Shown one piece after another: positions 41,543 to 49,334 of a stretch of 64,000 bases of DNA. The number at the start of each line of letters is the position of its first letter. Position 1 is the stretch's first letter. Source of the stretch: Bacteroidales bacterium (GTDB lineage Bacteria; Bacteroidota; Bacteroidia; Bacteroidales; F082); assembly GCA_024400195.1 (NCBI GenBank), contig JAKSNC010000002.1, positions 1 to 64,000 on the forward strand, read 5' to 3'. The notes below the pieces were generated by a model. The model did no database searches, was not told where the DNA came from, and saw nothing but the letters and a program-made list of their open reading frames with translations. The position numbers and the translations under genes are program-made.

Positions 41543-41977
41543 TTAGTCATCGATATATCTGAATTTTCCACTTTTACTGAAGACATATTCGACACTGCCA
41601 ACGCTGACTTCTATTTTGCCGTCATCTTTTTCAATCCTCGACACACGTCCTGAAACTTTGGACGTTATATAGGCGACGAGGTTCTCAGGAAGATAGTCGG
41701 CAAATGTCAGGTCTATATTTCCTTCTATCTCCTTCCATTCGCCTTCGTGATTGAACTCAACCTTTGTGAGATCGTTTAGACGCACGGTATATTCGAAACG
41801 CCCGTCATCCATCTCCCTTGTGACAGACTTGACTTCCGAATTATAGAAGTACTTGGTTATAAATTGTTGTGCCTGCTGCGGCAGTTCCGAAAACGTAATC
41901 GGCGTGCCGTCATCATTGGAAGCGGCAAGATGCAGAGTGCATAAAAGCACCATCAATGCAAAGAAAATTTTTCTCAT
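41543..41977 (-). CDS. PepSY-like periplasmic protein
   Basis: A 144-residue exported protein with a signal peptide (about 1-19). Two repeats of about 60 residues follow the PepSY-like pattern, for example LPQQAQQFITKYFYNSEVKS and FADYLPENLVAYITSKVSG, with matching strand segments. These proteins (PF11396-type) are frequent in Bacteroidota and thought to bind or inhibit proteases, but no function is known for this one. It is upstream of tnaA in the same direction, 33 bases away, so they may share a transcript. Confidence 0.75.
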   Translation of the reverse strand: MRKIFFALMVLLCTLHLAASNDDGTPITFSELPQQAQQFITKYFYNSEVKSVTREMDDGRFEYTVRLNDLTKVEFNHEGEWKEIEGNIDLTFADYLPENLVAYITSKVSGRVSRIEKDDGKIEVSVGSVEYVFSKSGKFRYIDD

Positions 41978-41999
41978 AACTATGTCTTTTTGTCTTTTG

Positions 42000-42007
42000 C
42001 AAAGGTA
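42000..42007 (-). promoter_or_regulatory. Putative promoter -7 box for the PepSY-like gene and tnaA
   Basis: CAAAGGTA reads TACCTTTG on the minus strand, matching TAnnTTTG, 22 bases before the ATG at 41977. Confidence 0.5.
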
Positions 42008-42077
42008 AGAAAAAAACTCGGATTTCTCCGTTCGGATTCGACATTTTTAGGTTGTTTTTTTGATAAAAACGGTAATG

Positions 42078-42109
42078 CAAAAAAGGCTGACCACGTCTAT
42101 GGCCAGCCT
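42078..42109 (-). terminator. Terminator after the DUF3332 gene
   Basis: On the minus strand arms AGGCTGGCCA and TGGTCAGCCT (42100-42109 and 42084-42093) pair with one wobble around a 6-base loop, followed by a T-run. Confidence 0.8.
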
Positions 42110-42133
42110 CTGTTTAGCAAACACTTTTGATTT

Positions 42134-42634
42134 TTAGAAGCAGTATTGTGCTCTAAGGTTTTCTATACCGACTTGTGAAAGTTCGACGACCGAACCATCG
42201 TTGAGTTGGACATGCTGTTCATCAACAAATTCGAACATCTTGACTTGGTTGCCGTTCTCGTTGTAATACCAGCTGTCACCGTCTTTCACGAAACTGACGG
42301 TCTGGCCGTCGTTGGTGATAGTATAGCCGTTCCCATTCTGTTCGACGACATACTGGCCGTTGTCTGTGTTGATTACTCCGCTGTTGTCGGCAACAGGATT
42401 GCTTCCGCTCCAGAACTCAATGCTGTTGATAACGAGGACGTCAGCAAGATAAGCAACTTCATAAATAGGGATGATGTTAAAAGCGAAAAACACGACCTCA
42501 TTAACGAACTTACTGCTAAGGTTGTTGTTCCAGTCTTTAAGTCTGTTGAAAAGTGCGAATGAACCGATGCATGAACTGAGCAGCATCGTACCTGCTAACG
42601 AAAGAGCAGCGAAAAGTTTCATTGATTTCTTCAT
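42134..42634 (-). CDS. DUF3332 lipoprotein-like protein
   Basis: A 166-residue protein opening MKKSMKLFAALSLAGTMLLSSC, where the lipobox LLSSC places the lipid cysteine at residue 22. The next part (GSFALFNRLKDWNNNLSSKF; VFFAFNIIPIYEVAYLADV) is the conserved core of DUF3332, with a second membrane-like segment. The second half is a small beta-rich region repeating GQYVVEQNGNGYTITNDGQ-type motifs. Function unknown. It has its own promoter box and terminator. Confidence 0.8.
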   Translation of the reverse strand: MKKSMKLFAALSLAGTMLLSSCIGSFALFNRLKDWNNNLSSKFVNEVVFFAFNIIPIYEVAYLADVLVINSIEFWSGSNPVADNSGVINTDNGQYVVEQNGNGYTITNDGQTVSFVKDGDSWYYNENGNQVKMFEFVDEQHVQLNDGSVVELSQVGIENLRAQYCF

Positions 42635-42677
42635 TTTGTAAAAATTTTAAAGTTAAACGTTTGAATTTTCTATGCTG

Positions 42678-42713
42678 CAAAGGTAAATCTATTTTTTAGA
42701 AATGTCAATCAAA
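42678..42713 (-). promoter_or_regulatory. Putative promoter of the DUF3332 gene
   Basis: Minus-strand TTTG (42713-42710) and TACCTTTG (42685-42678) are 24 bases apart. The start codon is at 42634. Confidence 0.5.
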
Positions 42714-42747
42714 AAATTCAAAAAAATTGTCAACACAAAAAGATATT

Positions 42748-42782
42748 TTTGAAGTTTCACGACGCGATTTTAACTATCTTTG
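42748..42782 (+). promoter_or_regulatory. Putative promoter of folK and the kinase gene
   Basis: TTTG at 42748-42751 and TATCTTTG at 42775-42782 are separated by 23 bases, the same spacing as before moxR and rfbD. The folK ATG is at 42808. Confidence 0.55.
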
Positions 42783-42807
42783 CGACTTGATTTTTGTAAA
42801 ACAGTGT

Positions 42808-43305
42808 ATGTCTGATGTCATCCTTTCTATGGGTTCCAATATCGGCAACCGCGAGATGTTAATAGCCGGAGCCGTAAAGCTCATATCGGAGCGTTGCGGC
42901 GTTGTGGCGATGAAGTCGAGCCTTTACGAGACAGAACCGTGGGGGTTTGACTCTAACGGCATGTTTCTGAATCAGATTATTAAGATAAATACCGAACTCG
43001 ACCCGACATCGCTTCTTGAAAATATACTGCAAATAGAAATCGAACTCGGCAGAAACCGTACAAAACCCCGCACCGGCTACGAATCCCGCCCGATTGACAT
43101 CGACATAATATATTTTTCAGACCTCATAATAAACACTCCCGACCTGACCGTTCCACATCCGAGGATGCAGATGCGCCGCTTCGTCCTCGTCCCACTAACA
43201 GAAATCCTTCCCGACCTTGTTCATCCATTATTCAAAAAAAATTCCTCGGAGCTTTTAAAATCATGTTCTGATACATCAATGATTGAAAAATATCCAAATT
43301 CATAA
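42808..43305 (+). CDS. folK: 6-hydroxymethyl-dihydropterin pyrophosphokinase FolK
   Basis: Transfers pyrophosphate from ATP to 6-hydroxymethyl-7,8-dihydropterin in folate synthesis. The ATG at 42808 gives MSDVILSMGSNIGNREM, the family opening, and 165 residues; an upstream TTG extension is rejected because a promoter box lies inside it. Conserved motifs: SSLYETEPWG, IEIELGRNRTKPR and RPIDIDIIYF (metal-binding Asp pair), then PHPRMQMRRFVLVPL. A deoxynucleoside kinase gene follows after 9 bases. Confidence 0.94.
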   Translation: MSDVILSMGSNIGNREMLIAGAVKLISERCGVVAMKSSLYETEPWGFDSNGMFLNQIIKINTELDPTSLLENILQIEIELGRNRTKPRTGYESRPIDIDIIYFSDLIINTPDLTVPHPRMQMRRFVLVPLTEILPDLVHPLFKKNSSELLKSCSDTSMIEKYPNS

Positions 43306-43314
43306 AGAAATAAG

Positions 43315-43953
43315 ATGCAGTACAACTACATAGCGATAGAAGGCACGATGGGAGCCGGAAAAACGACGCTCTCATCAATGATTTCCAAAGACTTTAACGG
43401 GAAACTCATACTCGAAGAGTTTGAACCTGACAAGAATCCCTTTCTTGCAAAATTCTATAACGAATCGGGAAAATACGCCTTTCAGATGGAGATGACCTTC
43501 CTCGCGCTGCGTTTTCAACAACTCAAGGACAAGCTTTTAAACTTCGACCTCTTTCACGACTTCATCATCAGCGATTATTATGTGGCAAAATCGCTTATCT
43601 TCTCCAAAGAAACTCTGCAACCCGACGAATACGACCTGTTTTCAAGGTTTTTCAATATCGTCTTCGCCAATATTCCACGTCCGGAACTCCTCGTCTATCT
43701 ACATTTAGACGTTCCGCATCTCCAAGCCAATATTCACAAACGTGGACGCGAATACGAGCAGAATATCAACGATTCGTATCTCGAACATCTTCAACAAGGC
43801 TATTTCGACTTCATCAAACAACAGACTAACATGCGTATCTTAATATTAAATACGAATAATATCGACTTCGTGGCCAACCGTTCCGATTACGAAAAAATCA
43901 TCGATGTCATCAATAAGCCTTACGACATCGGTGTTCACAGAATGATTTTATGA
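43315..43953 (+). CDS. Deoxynucleoside kinase family protein
   Basis: A 212-residue kinase with P-loop GTMGAGKT (10-17) and an EEFEPDKNPFLAKFY segment as in dCK/dGK-type enzymes. The usual DRS-IYED motif is not clear; the corresponding region reads FIISDYYVAKSLIFSKETL. The later RGREYEQNI matches the arginine-rich lid. It phosphorylates a deoxynucleoside or related nucleoside; specificity unknown. A second paralogue is at 57202-57813. The folK partner suggests a shared transcript. Confidence 0.85.
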   Translation: MQYNYIAIEGTMGAGKTTLSSMISKDFNGKLILEEFEPDKNPFLAKFYNESGKYAFQMEMTFLALRFQQLKDKLLNFDLFHDFIISDYYVAKSLIFSKETLQPDEYDLFSRFFNIVFANIPRPELLVYLHLDVPHLQANIHKRGREYEQNINDSYLEHLQQGYFDFIKQQTNMRILILNTNNIDFVANRSDYEKIIDVINKPYDIGVHRMIL

Positions 43954-44002
43954 CGACTTGACGATTGGACTTTTGGACTGTTGGACTTTTTGACTATTGG
44001 AC
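43954..44002. repeat. Degenerate 10-bp-period spacer repeat
   Basis: Several copies of TTGGACTTTT-like units follow the kinase gene (TTGGACTTTT, GGACTGTTGGACTT, TTGACTATTGGAC). Reverse complement reads GTCCAA-AGTCCAA. A related stretch is at 53251-53291. Confidence 0.6.
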
Positions 44003-44028
44003 AAATATCTTTTGACCCTACATAAAGA

Positions 44029-44057
44029 AAAATGAGGAACGATGTGTTCCTCATTTT
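44029..44057. terminator. Bidirectional terminator
   Basis: Arms AAAATGAGGAAC (44029-44040) and GTTCCTCATTTT (44046-44057) pair perfectly around GATGT, between the convergent kinase and aminotransferase genes. Confidence 0.85.
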
Positions 44058-44079
44058 CGTAATAAGTTTATAACAAATT

Positions 44080-45279
44080 TTAGATTTTTCTTCCAGGATA
44101 AACCTTCAGGGCTTCTTTAAGGATTCTCATTGCGTCTTTAAGGTCTTCTTTGCAGAGGCAATAGCTGATGCGGACTTCCTGCGTGCCGAGGTTCGGCGTG
44201 GAATAGAAGCCGCATGCCGGAGCCATCATAACTGTCTTGCCCTCATAACTGAAATCGGTGAGCATCCATTTGCAGAACGTCTCTGAGTTGTCGATAGGAA
44301 GATGGGCGACGATATAGAACGCGCCTTTCGGAATCGGGCAGTAAGCACCTTCAATCTGTTTCAGACCTTCGACAACGGTGTCGCGGCGACCTTGATATTC
44401 ATCTACGACTTCGCCAAAATAGGATTTCGGAGTGTCGAGAACTGCTTCAGCTGCAACCTGACCGAGTGAAGGCGGCGACAGACGGGCCTGAGCAAACTTC
44501 ATCGCCGTGGTGATGACTTCCTTGTTCTTCGTGACAAGGCGACCGACGCGTATTCCACATGCGCTGTAACGCTTCGAAACTGAATCTATCATGATGACGT
44601 TGTCTTCAATGCCGCTGAGGTGCATGAGGGATGTGTGTTTGCTTCCGTCGTAGCAGAACTCACGATATACCTCGTCGGCAATAAGGTACAGGTCGTATTT
44701 GAGAGCGAGCTGCTTCAAGACTTCCAACTCCTCTTTTGAATAAAGGTAACCCGTCGGGTTGTTGGGATTACAAATCATAATGGCCTTGGTGTGAGGCGTT
44801 ATGACTTTTTCAAAATCGGCGATAGGAGGAAGTGCGAAACCGTTTTCGATACTTGAGAAGATTGGTTTCACCTTGACGCCGGCTGTTTGCGCGAAGCCGT
44901 TATAATTGGCATAAAATGGTTCCGGAATGATGACCTCGTCGTCTGGATCCATAATCGTTTCGAAGACGAAGAGTAACGCTTCCGAAGCACCCTGCGTGAC
45001 GATGATGTCGTCAGGAGTGACTTCGATGCCTATTTCATGATAATATTGGCACAAACGCTTACGATACGACAAGTTGCCTGCAGAATGGCTGTACTTAATC
45101 ACCTTGTCGTTAAAATCACGAACTGCTGCCATAGCGAAAGGCGGAGTCTCGATGTCGGGCTGGCCGATGTTGAGGTGATAAACATGAACACCTCTTTCCT
45201 TAGCCGCATCGGAGAAAGGCACAAGCTTTCTTATCGGCGATGCCGGCATTGTTTTTCCTTTTTGAGAAATTTTTGGCAT
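44080..45279 (-). CDS. Class I/II pyridoxal-phosphate aminotransferase
   Basis: A 399-residue fold-type I aminotransferase (aspartate/aromatic group). Motifs: HLNIGQPDIETPP, the NPNNPTGYLYSKEEL loop, DEVYREF and the PLP-lysine segment SVSKRYSACGIRVG (lysine follows the SVS). The substrate is probably an acidic, aromatic or branched amino acid, but cannot be fixed from sequence. It precedes the DUF1573 gene on the same strand but ends at a bidirectional terminator. Confidence 0.85.
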   Translation of the reverse strand: MPKISQKGKTMPASPIRKLVPFSDAAKERGVHVYHLNIGQPDIETPPFAMAAVRDFNDKVIKYSHSAGNLSYRKRLCQYYHEIGIEVTPDDIIVTQGASEALLFVFETIMDPDDEVIIPEPFYANYNGFAQTAGVKVKPIFSSIENGFALPPIADFEKVITPHTKAIMICNPNNPTGYLYSKEELEVLKQLALKYDLYLIADEVYREFCYDGSKHTSLMHLSGIEDNVIMIDSVSKRYSACGIRVGRLVTKNKEVITTAMKFAQARLSPPSLGQVAAEAVLDTPKSYFGEVVDEYQGRRDTVVEGLKQIEGAYCPIPKGAFYIVAHLPIDNSETFCKWMLTDFSYEGKTVMMAPACGFYSTPNLGTQEVRISYCLCKEDLKDAMRILKEALKVYPGRKI

Positions 45280-45322
45280 AATATTTTTTTAATGGATTCG
45301 CCCTAAAATGGACTCTCCCGTT

Positions 45323-45874
45323 TTATTTTCTCACCTCTTTGTTGCGTGGCGACATTCCTCCGTCGTCAACCTTCATAGGTACCACTTCGCCCAAAACCTG
45401 ACCCTTTATGATAAGGATTACGGAAGCCTTGCTCGTGTCGTTGGACAAAATCGTCACGCGTTTATTGAATGTTCCCGGTTGGTGCGTGTTCTTATACGTA
45501 ACCTTTATAGAGGCCGTCTCACCAGGCGCTATCGGAGCCTTGGGCCATTCCGGAACGGTGCAGCTGCACGACGGCTTGGGTTTTTGGAGGACGAGAGGTT
45601 CGTCACCGACGTTGGTAAATTCAAAGTCGTAAGTCGCTTTTCCTTTGTAAGCTATCTGACCGAAATCGTGAGTCAATTCGCGAAACTCGATTATAGGGCC
45701 TTTCTTGTCTGTCTGGACAGGCTTGTCTGTTTTGTCTGACTGTTCTGTTTTTTCCGTTTTAGCTACTTTACCTGTCTTATCAGCCTTGCCTTTAGCAGGT
45801 TGTTTGACATCTTGAGCAGAGGCAAGAAGGCTCATTGAAAGGACAAGGCCCAACACAAAGAATAATTTTTTCAT
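45323..45874 (-). CDS. DUF1573 exported protein
   Basis: A 183-residue protein with a signal peptide (ending ASAQ), a charged Lys/Thr/Asp-rich linker (about 24-55), then a DUF1573 domain: EFRELTHDFGQIAYKGKATY, LQKPKPSCSCTVPEWPKAPI and PGTFNKRVTILSNDTS. The SCSCT cysteines are conserved in the family. Immunoglobulin-like, probably periplasmic; function unknown. It sits directly upstream of the aminotransferase on the same strand and has a promoter-like box. Confidence 0.85.
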   Translation of the reverse strand: MKKLFFVLGLVLSMSLLASAQDVKQPAKGKADKTGKVAKTEKTEQSDKTDKPVQTDKKGPIIEFRELTHDFGQIAYKGKATYDFEFTNVGDEPLVLQKPKPSCSCTVPEWPKAPIAPGETASIKVTYKNTHQPGTFNKRVTILSNDTSKASVILIIKGQVLGEVVPMKVDDGGMSPRNKEVRK

Positions 45875-45895
45875 AACTGATTTATTTTAAACGCG

Positions 45896-45903
45896 CAAAA
45901 TTA
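45896..45903 (-). promoter_or_regulatory. Putative promoter -7 box for the DUF1573 gene
   Basis: CAAAATTA reads TAATTTTG on the minus strand, 21 bases before the start codon. Confidence 0.5.
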
Positions 45904-45981
45904 CTACTTCTTTTTATAATAATCAAGAAAAATATTTCATCTTTTTTTTCATAAAACATACAATCCTATCGAAAAAAAGCG

Positions 45982-45989
45982 TACTTTTG
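45982..45989 (+). promoter_or_regulatory. Putative promoter -7 box for the tRNA gene
   Basis: TACTTTTG fits TAnnTTTG and lies 11 bases before the mature tRNA, so transcription would start just upstream of the tRNA. Confidence 0.6.
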
Positions 45990-46000
45990 CACTCGCATTC

Positions 46001-46074
46001 GGCGAGGTAGCTCAGTAGGTTAGAGCGTCGGATTCATAACCCGGAGGTCATGAGTTCAATTCTCATCCTCGCTA
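46001..46074 (+). tRNA. tRNA-Met (anticodon CAT)
   Basis: A full cloverleaf of 74 bases. Acceptor stem GGCGAGG/CCTCGCT (one G-T at the end), D-arm GCTC/GAGC, anticodon loop TTCATAA with CAT, T-arm ATGAG-TTCAATT-CTCAT, discriminator A. CCA is not encoded. The anticodon stem ends in an A-C mismatch. Elongator Met is most likely; a tRNA-Ile2 read as CAT cannot be excluded by eye. Confidence 0.92.
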
Positions 46075-46082
46075 CTGCAGAA

Positions 46083-46110
46083 AGGTGGCTGTTCAAGCTG
46101 CCTTTTTTTT
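46083..46110 (+). terminator. Terminator after tRNA-Met
   Basis: Arms AGGTGGCT and AGCTGCCT (46083-46090, 46096-46103) pair with two wobbles, followed by a run of T to 46110. Confidence 0.8.
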
Positions 46111-46137
46111 GTATCCGATTTTTTATCAAAAACAAAA

Positions 46138-46168
46138 AAACGCCGAGCAAAATTGCCCGGCGTTTTTT
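46138..46168 (-). terminator. Terminator after the Omp28-like T9SS gene
   Basis: On the minus strand arms CGCCGGGCAA and TTGCTCGGCG (46162-46153 and 46150-46141) form a stem with one mismatch, followed by a T-run. It can act on both strands. Confidence 0.75.
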
Positions 46169-46183
46169 ATATCAAAACATCAA

Positions 46184-48205
46184 CTACTGTACGACAACAA
46201 GACGTTGTGTTGAATTGTTTCCGTTGGCTTGCTTGACATTGATCAGATAAATGCCTGTGTTGTAACCGGCAAGGTCAAGTTCGACAGCCTCTCCGTTCAC
46301 GTTAAGCACTTGGACCAAAGCACCAAGAGTGTTGTAGATGCTGATAGTCTGGATTTCAGACTCAGCCTGGACATAGACGCGGTTGTTGGCCGGGTTGGGA
46401 TACATTCTGAATGCCTCGACTTCGGCATCTTCTTCAACCGACAGACCTATTCCGATTCCGGCGACGGCCTTCACAGAGTTAATATCTTCGCCATATATAG
46501 CTTGGACTTCAACGACATAGAATAATCCGTATTCAGCCGGGAACGTATATTCCTTTGCCGTAGTGTTTTCTGCGACAAGTTCGCCGTTCAAGAAGACATC
46601 ATATCCTGTAGGTTCGCCAAGTTCCGGAGCGTTCCAAGTTGCAACTACATCACCCTTGGCTTCTTCAAGAATGAGATTTGTGGCAGGATACGGATGAGCC
46701 ACACTCTCATAGAGGAAGTGACTGTTGTGAATAATCTTTTCAGCATGATTTTCAACCCACACAGAGACTTCGAGGTCGTCCATCTCCTCAACATTTGTCG
46801 ATGACATATTCTGAGTAAATTCAATGTGCTGGTATCCACCGGCAGGAATATTCATCGTAGTACCATTGGCATCCGGCAACATCTTCATCATAATATGGTG
46901 GAACAAAGTCTCTCCGTTTCCGCCTACATTTCCACGTGTATCCTTTTCATTGATAGTAACGACAACAGTTGCGTTGTTCAAATCGACATACGACATAATG
47001 TCGGCGGAGACGTTTACGGTGTTTCCTTCGACTGTGAATGCACCACGAATCTCAGCAAAAGCCGGCTCGTTGTACTCATTGTTGAATGCGTTGGTCTGTA
47101 TTGGTGCAGAAGCAGCCTTTCCGTCAAGGAACATTTGAGGAACAGCGTTAACACCGTAGTATGTCCTTCTGGTACCGCCTTCATTTGTATAATACGGGTC
47201 ACCATTGCCAGGCCAGTTCATCGGATATTTGGTATAAGTGAATCTACCGGCATTGTTGTTGCAGAAATTATTCATAGCAGTATTGACGCTGACGCACGGT
47301 CCGCAACTCGAGGACGAGAAGTGCTCAATCATAGGAATTCTCTGGGCTGTTCCCAAAGCGACAGAAATAGTTTTTGACATACTATTGTTGCTTTCGTCAT
47401 CATCTGTAGTACCGTTTACACTTAAAATATTGATTGTCAAATCACAAGAACCAGGACCCAAATTAGCAGGCACAGCAAAGTTTAATGTTTTCGATGTCAA
47501 AGGCATCACATTGACATCAAATGTCTGAACGACAGGAGCATTATTGTCAATCTGATAACTGGCCTCTATCGAATTAATTGTAGCGCTACCGTAGTTGAAT
47601 GCCGTAGCAGCAATTGCGATGTCTCCGCTTCCGACAAAATCGGCGACATTGATAGCGGTCAGACCAAGATCAAGGTTGGCCATCGTATATATTTCGATGT
47701 CATCGAAATACCAGTCATTGATGTTATAGGAATCGCCGGTGTAATATATACAGAACTGAACTGCCGGCTGTCCCATATCGGGAGTGGTTATTTCTTGGCA
47801 AACAGAATACTGTGTACTGCTCGCGTAAGCTTTACTCCAGCCAACGTTCCATGTTGTACCGCCATCCGATGAAGTTGCGACTCCTATCGTGTTGGAACCT
47901 GAATAGTTGTCAAGGGCGTGTTTGAATGAGACGACCACGCTTCCTATACCGGTGAGGTCAACGGTAGGAGAAACGAAACGTGTGGTACCGTTGAACTGCG
48001 GATTCCAGTCAAGCACCAGTTCGTTAGGTGAACCTCCAGCCTGGTTTGAGGCAACAAGATGCCAATTGTTGGCACCAAGGCCTGCAATCGTCCAACCCTC
48101 TACGGTAGTTCCGTCAAAAGACTGCTGTAACACAACGTTACGCGTCTGGGCGAACATTGTCATTGAAAGCAATGCTATCGCCACCGAAAGTAATGATTTT
48201 TTCAT
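46184..48205 (-). CDS. Omp28-like secreted protein with jelly-roll and T9SS sorting domain
   Basis: A 673-residue exported protein. Signal peptide about 1-20. A jelly-roll/adhesin-like domain (about 25-175; WYFDDIEIYTM ends it), then a beta-sandwich region, then an Omp28-like thioredoxin-fold domain opened by MIEHFSSSSCGPCVSVN (C301, C304, a CGPC pair), later VNAVPQMFLDGK. A fibronectin-like part precedes the T9SS type A sorting domain that runs from YPNP (602) to the end. It is probably surface-attached; the CGPC pair hints at redox or disulphide chemistry outside the cell, or only a fold relic. Confidence 0.82.
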   Translation of the reverse strand: MKKSLLSVAIALLSMTMFAQTRNVVLQQSFDGTTVEGWTIAGLGANNWHLVASNQAGGSPNELVLDWNPQFNGTTRFVSPTVDLTGIGSVVVSFKHALDNYSGSNTIGVATSSDGGTTWNVGWSKAYASSTQYSVCQEITTPDMGQPAVQFCIYYTGDSYNINDWYFDDIEIYTMANLDLGLTAINVADFVGSGDIAIAATAFNYGSATINSIEASYQIDNNAPVVQTFDVNVMPLTSKTLNFAVPANLGPGSCDLTINILSVNGTTDDDESNNSMSKTISVALGTAQRIPMIEHFSSSSCGPCVSVNTAMNNFCNNNAGRFTYTKYPMNWPGNGDPYYTNEGGTRRTYYGVNAVPQMFLDGKAASAPIQTNAFNNEYNEPAFAEIRGAFTVEGNTVNVSADIMSYVDLNNATVVVTINEKDTRGNVGGNGETLFHHIMMKMLPDANGTTMNIPAGGYQHIEFTQNMSSTNVEEMDDLEVSVWVENHAEKIIHNSHFLYESVAHPYPATNLILEEAKGDVVATWNAPELGEPTGYDVFLNGELVAENTTAKEYTFPAEYGLFYVVEVQAIYGEDINSVKAVAGIGIGLSVEEDAEVEAFRMYPNPANNRVYVQAESEIQTISIYNTLGALVQVLNVNGEAVELDLAGYNTGIYLINVKQANGNNSTQRLVVVQ

Positions 48206-48275
48206 ACTAATATTATTAAGGTTAATAACTTTTTCGTTTCACGCTTACAGCAGATTTCTTCCACTGCAACGTTTG

Positions 48276-48283
48276 CAAATGTA
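48276..48283 (-). promoter_or_regulatory. Putative promoter -7 box for the Omp28-like gene
   Basis: CAAATGTA reads TACATTTG on the minus strand, matching TAnnTTTG, 70 bases before the start codon. Confidence 0.45.
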
Positions 48284-48357
48284 CGAAAAAAAGGAAACAC
48301 AACGTAGGTAAAAAAACATAAAAAAAACATTTTTTTTGCAGAAAGCGATAATCGGCT

Positions 48358-48392
48358 TTTGGTTAATGATAAGACATTTTTCAGTATCTTTG
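48358..48392 (+). promoter_or_regulatory. Putative promoter of rfbD and the phosphohexomutase gene
   Basis: TTTG at 48358-48361 and TATCTTTG at 48385-48392 with a 23-base gap. The rfbD ATG is at 48444. Confidence 0.6.
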
Positions 48393-48443
48393 CAGAATAT
48401 CAAACGAGCGTATTTAAAAGATTCGCAATAATTAAGTTTTACA

Positions 48444-49310
48444 ATGAGAATACTTATAACAGGATGTAACGGCCAACTCGGTACGGAACTGCGAAAAATT
48501 TCCGTCGCAAGGTCTGAACATCAATGGTTTTCAACCGATATTGATGAACTCAACCTATGTGACGAATGTGCCGTTGAGAGATTTTTTTCCGAAAAGAAGA
48601 TAGACATCTGCATCAACTGTGCGGCATATACTGCCGTTGACAAGGCCGAAGACGAGCCGGCAAAAGCAGCAAAGGTAAATAGTGATGCCGTCGGGATACT
48701 TGCGAGAACCTGCAGTAAAAACGACGCACTGCTCATTCACGTCAGCACCGACTATGTCTTTGACGGGAAAGGCACACGTCCTTATCGCGAAGACGATGCG
48801 ATATGTCCGCAGTCGGTCTATGGATGCACCAAAGCCGACGGTGAACGGCAGATACGCGAATCACGATGCAAACACGCGATAATACGCACTTCATGGCTTT
48901 ATTCGTCAACAGGGAATAATTTCGTAAAAACGATGCTACGTCTCGGCAGCGAGCGTCCCTTTGTGACAGTAGTAGCCGACCAAAAAGGCAATCCCACATG
49001 GGCTGCCGACCTCGCAAAGGCAATAGACGGCATCATCACGAAAAACGGCAAAAACGAGATACACGAGACTTTTCATTTCTCCAACGAAGGAGTCGTCTCA
49101 TGGTGCGACTTTGCCAATGCCATCTTCCAACTCGGGAAGAAAAACTGTTACGCGAAACCTATCACCACGGCAGAGTATCCGGCAAAAGCATCAAGGCCGG
49201 CTTATAGCGCATTCGACAAGACAAAAATCAAGTCATTCCTCGGAATAGAAATTCCCGAATGGAAGGAAAGTCTTGCCAAATGTATTGAAGAACTGTCAGA
49301 AAAACAATAA
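48444..49310 (+). CDS. rfbD: dTDP-4-dehydrorhamnose reductase
   Basis: Last step of dTDP-L-rhamnose synthesis, using NAD(P)H. A 288-residue SDR enzyme with Rossmann motif ITGCNGQLGTEL, VSTDYVFDGKG and YGCTKADGE (YxxxK), then HTSWLYSSTG-like RTSWLYSSTGNNFVKTML. Length is normal. No rfbA, rfbB or rfbC lies nearby; those must be elsewhere. The phosphohexomutase gene follows 24 bases later, so they may be co-transcribed. Confidence 0.92.
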   Translation: MRILITGCNGQLGTELRKISVARSEHQWFSTDIDELNLCDECAVERFFSEKKIDICINCAAYTAVDKAEDEPAKAAKVNSDAVGILARTCSKNDALLIHVSTDYVFDGKGTRPYREDDAICPQSVYGCTKADGERQIRESRCKHAIIRTSWLYSSTGNNFVKTMLRLGSERPFVTVVADQKGNPTWAADLAKAIDGIITKNGKNEIHETFHFSNEGVVSWCDFANAIFQLGKKNCYAKPITTAEYPAKASRPAYSAFDKTKIKSFLGIEIPEWKESLAKCIEELSEKQ

Positions 49311-49334
49311 AATCATCAAAATAATAATTCAGAT

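Noticed and set aside
42727..42807. Longer folK start at a TTG upstream
   Set aside because: The extension has no family resemblance and contains the probable promoter; the ATG at 42808 gives the standard FolK opening.
48206..48443. Possible small gene or RNA in the 238-base gap between the two divergent genes
   Set aside because: Only promoter boxes and A/T runs are visible; no open frame or stable hairpin.
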